From Strigamia acuminata (lineage: Eukaryota; Arthropoda; Chilopoda; Geophilomorpha; Linotaeniidae): DNA of 60,000 nucleotides. This document shows positions 54,430 to 60,000 of the stretch, piece after piece. Numbering within the stretch: the stretch's first letter is position 1; each line of letters starts with the position of its first letter. Location: contig OX442315.1 of NCBI GenBank assembly GCA_949358305.1, positions 27,184,427 through 27,244,426 on the forward strand, given 5' to 3'. The position numbers were made by a program, and so were the translations under genes. The notes under the pieces were generated by a model. That model was not told where the DNA came from, made no database searches, and worked only from the letters and a program-made list of their open reading frames with translations.

Positions 54430-55208
54430 ATTCGGTATATCTTTGTGATTTAGCATGTCAAAAACAACTTTTCAAATATCTCCGCTGTCATTACTTAATT
54501 TAGTTTCTTTTTTTACCACACATGGCGCTTCTCGAACTGGCTTGACTTCGAGCTTGACCGAGCTTGACAGGAGCTTGACAGTCTCGCGAATGAGATTTCT
54601 ATATTAAATTTTAGAGAGCAGTTTTTTTTATATTAAATCTAAACAACGATAAATGATAATGTTGTTTGCCCAAAGTGCAACATTTTATTACTAGTTCTTC
54701 GATATTTCTTATTCAGTGACATTTGCAGTTGTGTGTAAGTGTCATATTTGTTGACCAGCACCGAAAAATTACAATCTACAGCAGCACATAAACCATTTTT
54801 TAAACAGGCTCCATGTGCTGATTGGTTCTTGAATTTCTCGAGTTCTATAAAAGTGTCTCTCTACACCCTAGATAAAATTTAATAATTTTTATAATTAAAT
54901 TTCACGTTAATTTCTATGTATATTTTTAATGTGCCTTTCATTTATTTCTACGGTTTGCTCCGAGTTTGCTACATATGATTACCCATAATTCATGCAAACA
55001 ATCGTCATAACTAGCCAATACAGTGAACACGTTACTGTTTTTATAGTTTTATTTTTGTAGGTTTGCCACGAAGTTTGAAAATATTACAAGTTATACGCAT
55101 CCTGTTGACGAACTTTGTGCTTGAGTTCAAACAAGCTTGGTATTGGCGTTAGTCCGCAAATACTCGGTCAATTTTGAGACTTGTTTGTGATAAAGTTTTT
55201 AAACTTTG
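54430..55208. promoter_or_regulatory. Upstream region of first shutdown-like gene
   Basis: 54535-54585 carries four or so copies of AGCTTGAC-like units. From about 54690 the sequence is repeated upstream of the second gene copy (from about 57485), so the duplicated unit includes the 5' flank. A TATAAAA lies at 54846-54852; the matching site in the second copy reads TCTCAAAG. No gene is seen. Confidence 0.5.
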
Positions 55209-57192
55209 GATGGCGATGACGAGCGACGAAATTGACGACATTGGCGTTGAACTGAAAACGGGGCTAGATTTAAGGTAAGTTCCGTACTTGAAAATTAATT
55301 TGAATAAAAATGTTTCAAAGATGTTTTGTTTTTAGGAGATTAAAAAAGGGCACACAGTTCGAGATTAAGCCACCAAACAGTCGCGAGGCTGATTTCGACA
55401 ATTATCCGCAAAGTTATGAAAATTATCCGGAGGAAGAACTTTTGAAACACACGAAATCCGAACTTGCAGCTGTTAGCTCCGATGATGAATTGGATGATGT
55501 AGAAAGATCCCCATTCGAAAAAATGAGGCTTGAAATGGAGGACATTTCACCCGATGGAGACAAATCAATTTGCAAACAAGTAAGTTTTGTAAAATAAAAT
55601 GCAAATTTTGTAAAATCTTGTTTGATTCTGTTATGAACTTTGAACTGAACGAATGTTGTAATATAATATCATTTGATTGAGTTTATTACTGTGAACAAAT
55701 TTATTTTTTATTAGCTGAAGACTGTTTCTTCGTTTTCACTTTGTGAACATGTTTGACATAATTGACATAATTCAATTGAATTCGGTGAACAAAAGTATTT
55801 TTATCATTGATTAATATATATTTAGTTAGATTTTAAATTTTAAATTTCTTGAATTTGTGTACCACATATTTATTTACAGTTTAAATGAATATTAATAATT
55901 TTTTTGTTTTTTTTATATATGTTTTTAACAGTTAAAAATACCCGGGCTGGGCAGTACACTATCTAAAGGTGATGTGGTAACTGTGCATTACAATGCATAT
56001 TTGGATCATTCAGCAAAACCATTTGATTCAACTTACATGCGAGGCAAACCTGACACACTTAGGTATTAAATTTTCAAAAAAAGCGATATTGTATTTATAA
56101 TTTGAATTGAGACATTTTAGTAACTAATGTCCTTTGAATTAATAGGTTGGGAACTGGCGAAATGATTGTCGGCCTTGATATTTCAGTGAGAACGATGAAA
56201 GTCCGAGAGAAGTCGGAATTTTTGATAGCGCCTAGATACGCTTATGGAAAGCATGGTTGCTTAAACCGCATTCCACCAGAGTCTACGGTCTTATTCGTCA
56301 TAGAAGTGGTAAAATGCGTTGACAACTCCGCAATTGTCGATTTTGAGAACTTGTCATTGGAAGAACAATCGTCAGCAAGGTTTCAGGAGTTAATGAAAGA
56401 GGCACGTGCTCAGCATTTAGCTGGAAACGATTACGAAACAAAAAAAATGGCTGAAAAAGCTTTTCAAACGTAAGAAATTTGAACGAAAATCAATCGAGCT
56501 GGAATTAATTAGGTAATATTTGTCCCCGCAGTTATTTGCGCGCAACAAGATTACTGGAACATGCAACATATGCTAACAAAACGGAAGAAGCAGAGGGTCA
56601 GTCTGTTCTGCTGAAATTATACATCAATATGTCTCGTTTGTCAAACACGTTTAAAAAGTATCGAAGAAGTTGCAAATTCGGCGACGAAGCATTAAAAATC
56701 GATCCGAAATGTGTCAAAGCGCTGTATTGGTAAACTATGCATGTTTGTAAACATTTTTCCGAGTTAATTTATTTATTTTAAATTGTTAGGGTTGGTTGCT
56801 CGTGCATGCAACTTAGCAACTGGGACAGGGCGATGAAAAACTTAAACAAAGCGAGGAAAGCTGATCCAAAAAACTGGGAAGTAGTTAAGGCATTGGAGAT
56901 TTTGGACAATAAGAAAAAGGCAGCAGCAAAAAAGGAAAGAGATTTCTATCAAAGGATGTTTCCCGGAGATGCTTTTAAATTCGTGAAACCACAGTTGGAA
57001 ATAGGGGATGATTTCTTGAAAACTGTCACGGAAGTTCTTGCTAGTTTTCTTGCGGATGAGGACTGTCGGGATCCGTTGGTATTACAATGCACGGACGGGG
57101 AGGCTGCTTGCATTCAATCTGTAGTGAATAAATACGAGGATTTGGAAATGTTAAACACTAATGGCTCGATTAAAATATGCAAACGGGATTAA
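55209..57192 (+). CDS. shu: Shutdown/FKBP6-like piRNA cochaperone, copy 1
   Basis: Shutdown is an FKBP-TPR protein that works with HSP90 in loading Piwi-clade proteins with piRNA. Six exons (about 55209-55275, 55336-55580, 55932-56064, 56146-56471, 56532-56732, 56791-57192) join in frame. The leader MAMTSDEIDDIGVELKTGLD is followed by an acidic region (SSDDELDDVERSPFEKMRLE). The FKBP domain starts VVTVHYNAYLDHSAKPFDS and ends CLNRIPPESTVLFVIEVV. TPR helices follow (FQELMKEARAQHLAGNDYE; CKFGDEALKIDPKCVKALYW; NLNKARKADPKNWEVVKALE). Against FKBP12, residues for Tyr26, Phe36, Asp37, Tyr82 and Phe99 are kept, but the Phe46, Phe48 and Trp59 positions read D, L and L. Isomerase activity is therefore unlikely, as for fly Shutdown. 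It ends SIKICKRD. Confidence 0.9.
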
Positions 57193-58021
57193 GACTTTTT
57201 TGCTTTTGTATTTTTTTTGTATTTTTTTTTTAACGATACCCAATTGTTTAAATATAATTTAGAATTACAGTGAGAATTGTCATAGTGTGCCATATTTTGT
57301 GCGTTTTGTACTTCATTTGTTTTCATGCATAAATAAAACGTTGAATAAAAAAAAAAATTTTTGTATGGATATTTCGTATTTTTAATTTGAAAAATGACTG
57401 ATTTGATTTTTTTTTCTCTTTGGATGGGTATGGCGAAGTTATTTTCAGTTTAGACATAACTTGAAATCGATGAAAGTCAGTTACTTAATATTTTTTATTC
57501 AGGGACATTTACGGTTGTGTGTACATGGCATATTTGTTGACCAGCGTTAGATTACAACCTACAGCAGCATATAAACCATTTTCAAAACAGGCGCCATGTG
57601 CTGATTGGTTTTCAAGTTCTCAAAGGGCGTTTCTCTACACTAGATAAATTTGTAATAATTTTTAAAATTAAATTTCACGTTAATTTCCGTCTACATTATT
57701 AAATGTGTCTCTTTTATTTTTGCGGTTTGCTCCCGGGTTGGCTAGATATGATTACCCATAATTCATGCAAACAATAGTCATCACATGATTGCGACTATAG
57801 CCAATAAGACAATACCCGTGGAACATAAAGTTGGCTCAGTGGGCAAGTCCTGTTTTAGTTTTACTTTTGTACGTTTGCCACGAAGTTTGAAAATAATACA
57901 AGTTGTAAGCGTTCTGTTGACATACTTCGTGCTTGAGCTCAAACAAGCTTGGTATTAACGTTAGTCCACGAATACTCGGTCAAATTTGAGACTTGTTTGT
58001 GATAAAGTTTTTAAACTTAGG
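57193..58021. promoter_or_regulatory. 3' end of copy 1 and duplicated 5' flank of copy 2
   Basis: AATAAA at 57332-57337 closes copy 1. From about 57485 the DNA is a diverged repeat of 54690 onward, including the blocks TTGTTGACCAGC, CATGTGCTGATTGGTT and AAATTTCACGTTAATTTC. The duplication unit is therefore roughly 2.8 kb. Confidence 0.65.
57332..57337 (+). promoter_or_regulatory. Poly(A) signal of shutdown-like copy 1
   Basis: AATAAA lies 140 bases after the stop and is followed by an A-run. Confidence 0.55.
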
Positions 58022-60000
58022 ATGGCGATGACGAGTGACATTGGCGTTGACGAGGAGATTGGCGTTGAACTGAAAACGGGACTAGATTTAAGGTAAGTTC
58101 CGTACTTGAAAATTAATTTGATAAAAATGTTTCAATGATGTTTTGGTTTTAGAAGCTTACCAGGGGGCGCACTGTTCGAGATTAAGGAACCGGACAATCG
58201 CGGAGCAGATTTCGAAAATTGTCCGCAAAGTTATGAAAATTATCCGGAGGAAGAACTTTTGAAATATGCGAAATCCGAACTTTTAGCTGTTAGCTCCGAT
58301 GATGAATTGGATGATGTAGAAAGATCCCCATTCGAAAAAATGAGGCTTGAAATGGAGGACATTTCACCCGAAGGTGACAAATCAATTTGCAAACAAGTAA
58401 GTTGTGTAAAATAAAATGCAAATTTGGTAAAATCTTGTTTGATTCTGTTATGAACTTTGAGCTGAACGAATATTGATTACTGTGAACAAATTTATTTTTT
58501 ATTAGCTGAAGACTGTTTCTTCGTTTTCACTTTTTGAACATGTTTGACATAATTCAATTGAATTTGGTGAACACAAGTATATTGCGCTCATTGACTAGTA
58601 CACGAATAGTTTATTAAAGCTGAAAATATGTGAACACAAAAGTATTTTTATCATTGATTAATATATATTTAGTTAGATTTTTAATTTTTAATCTTTTGAA
58701 TTTGCATGCCGCGTATTTAGTTACTTTTTGAATTTATATTAACAAGTTAACAAGTTTTTTTTTTTTTTTTTTTTAAATATATCTGTTCAACAGTTAAAAA
58801 GACCTGGGTTTGGCGATGCACTACCGGAAGGTGCTATGGTAACTGTGCATTACAATGCATATTTGGATCTTTCAGCTGAACCATTTGATTCAACTTACAT
58901 GCGAAGCAAAGCTCACTCGTTTAGGTATGGTATTAAAATTTCATACATAAAAAGATTTTTCCTTAAAAAATGATGTCCTATTTTTTTATAATTGAATTGA
59001 GAAATTTTAGTAACTAATGTCCTTTGATTTTATAGGTTGGGTGCTGCCGAAGTGATTTTGGGTCTAGATATTGCCGTCAGATCGATGAAAGTTCGAGAGC
59101 GGTCTGAGTTTTTAATTGCGCCTGATTACGCTTATGGAGAGCAGGGCTGCTTAAACCGAATTCCACCGGCGTCGTCGATTTTATTCGTTGTAGAAGTGAT
59201 ATCGTGCGTCGACAACTCCGCGATCGTCGAATTTAATAACTTGACATTAGAAGAACGATCAACAGCAAGCTTTCAGGAGTTAATGAAAGTCGCTCATGCT
59301 GAACATTTAACAGGAAAAAATTCTGAGAAAAAGAAAATGTGTGATAAAGCGTTGAAAACGTAAGAAATTTGAATACATGTGTAACTTAACCTAGCCGAAA
59401 TTAACATTACAATTTTTTTTCTGCAGTTATTTGCGCGCAACAAGATTACTGCAAAATGCAACTTATTCTAACGATACGGAAGAAGCAGAGGTTCACTCTG
59501 TTCTGCTGAAATTATACGTCAATATATCTCGATTGTCTTACTCGTTTAAGAAATATCGTAAATGCTGCAAATACGGCGACGAAGCACTGAAAATAGATCC
59601 GAAATGTGTCAAAGCGCTGTATTGGTAAACTACGCATGTTTGTAAGCAATCTTCCGACTTAATTTATTTATTTTAAATTATTAGGGTTGGTTGCGCGTGC
59701 ACGCAACTTTGCAACTGGGAAGGGGCGATGACAAACTTAAGCAGTGCGAGGAAAGTTGATCCAAAAGGCTGCGAAATAATGAAGGCATTGGAGACTTTGG
59801 ACAAGAAGAAAAAAGCAGCAGATAATAAGGAAAGGGATTTCTATAAAAAAATGTTTCCCGGAGCAGCTGTTAAATCCGTGAAACCAAAGGTGGAAATAGA
59901 GGATGATTTCTTGAAAACTGTCGTGGAAGTTCTCGCTAGTTTTCGTGCGAATGATGACATTCGGGATCCGCTGGTATTAGAATGCACGGACGAGGAGGCT
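58022..60000 (+). CDS. shu: Shutdown/FKBP6-like piRNA cochaperone, copy 2 (3' cut by window edge)
   Basis: This tandem paralogue has the same exon pattern. It starts MAMTSDIGVDEEIGVELKTG, a small indel from copy 1. Exon 2 opens SLPGGALFEIKEPDNRGADF where copy 1 has RLKKGTQFEIKPPNSREADF. The FKBP part reads MVTVHYNAYLDLSAEPFDS and later LIAPDYAYGEQGCLNRIPPA, and the TPR part reads CKYGDEALKIDPKCVKALYW. The frame is open in all visible exons, and splice sites are kept. Changes are mostly substitutions in coding sequence with larger indels in introns. The open frame after many changes argues for a functional gene under selection rather than a recent dead copy. The window ends in the last exon, at sequence equivalent to CTDGEAACIQ of copy 1. 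Confidence 0.88.

Overview
The window is eukaryotic nuclear DNA from an insect, AT-rich and gene-dense. It holds about 18 protein-coding genes cut by many short GT-AG introns, often only 45-80 bases. Insect origin rests on four things: an IMD-type immune adaptor (RHIM plus death domain, with a caspase-cleavage/IAP-binding site), an insect-style TDRD12 with a C-terminal CS domain, two copies of a shutdown/FKBP6-like piRNA factor, and typical insect mobile DNA (a mariner remnant, a hAT MITE and a DIRS retrotransposon). The short introns and the presence of IMD suggest a holometabolous insect, perhaps a beetle, but I cannot fix the species.

Layout. 1-6.8 kb: the 3' part of queuosine salvage enzyme QNG1 (+), then the decapping scaffold EDC4/Ge-1 (+). 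7-14.1 kb: DENND11 (-), TMEM64 (-, with a fold-back repeat in its last intron) and MPHOSPH6 (-). 14.5-22.3 kb: TDRD12 (+). 22.3-24.9 kb: Rab geranylgeranyltransferase alpha (-). 25.4-26.9 kb: OTUD6B (+). 27-30 kb: lysyl-tRNA synthetase (-) with cytosolic and mitochondrial first exons. 30.5-31.3 kb: DNAAF6/PIH1D3 (+). 31.4-32.0 kb: a mariner-derived fold-back element. 32.3-33.1 kb: a TMEM70-family mitochondrial protein (+). 33.4-38.8 kb: phospholipase C gamma (-). 39.6-42.8 kb: NSUN2 (+). 43.3-43.8 kb: a hAT MITE with a perfect 8-bp target duplication. 43.9-45.3 kb: IMD (-). 46-46.9 kb: aquaporin (-). 47.4-49.5 kb: NECAB (+). 49.6-50.8 kb: LENG1 (-). 51-54.4 kb: a decayed DIRS retrotransposon. 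55.2-60 kb: tandem shutdown/FKBP6-like genes (+), the second running off the window.

The genes are mostly unrelated housekeeping loci. Several are head-to-head pairs sharing a short 5' region: MPHOSPH6/TDRD12, RABGGTA/OTUD6B, KARS1/DNAAF6 and PLCG/NSUN2. Two themes recur. The piRNA pathway appears twice (TDRD12, and the shutdown pair). RNA metabolism is rich (QNG1, EDC4, MPHOSPH6, KARS1, NSUN2, LENG1).

The most notable observations are the IMD site LETD/AVPA; a complete DIRS terminal architecture around a gutted coding region; the intact shutdown tandem duplication; a 20-nt micro-exon that splits the catalytic Cys codon of OTUD6B; TDRD12 with a degenerate DEAD motif and a run of five symmetric linker exons; and a strong hairpin in the PLCG/NSUN2 intergenic region. 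Exon borders were read by eye from splice signals and remembered family resemblance, with no alignment run.
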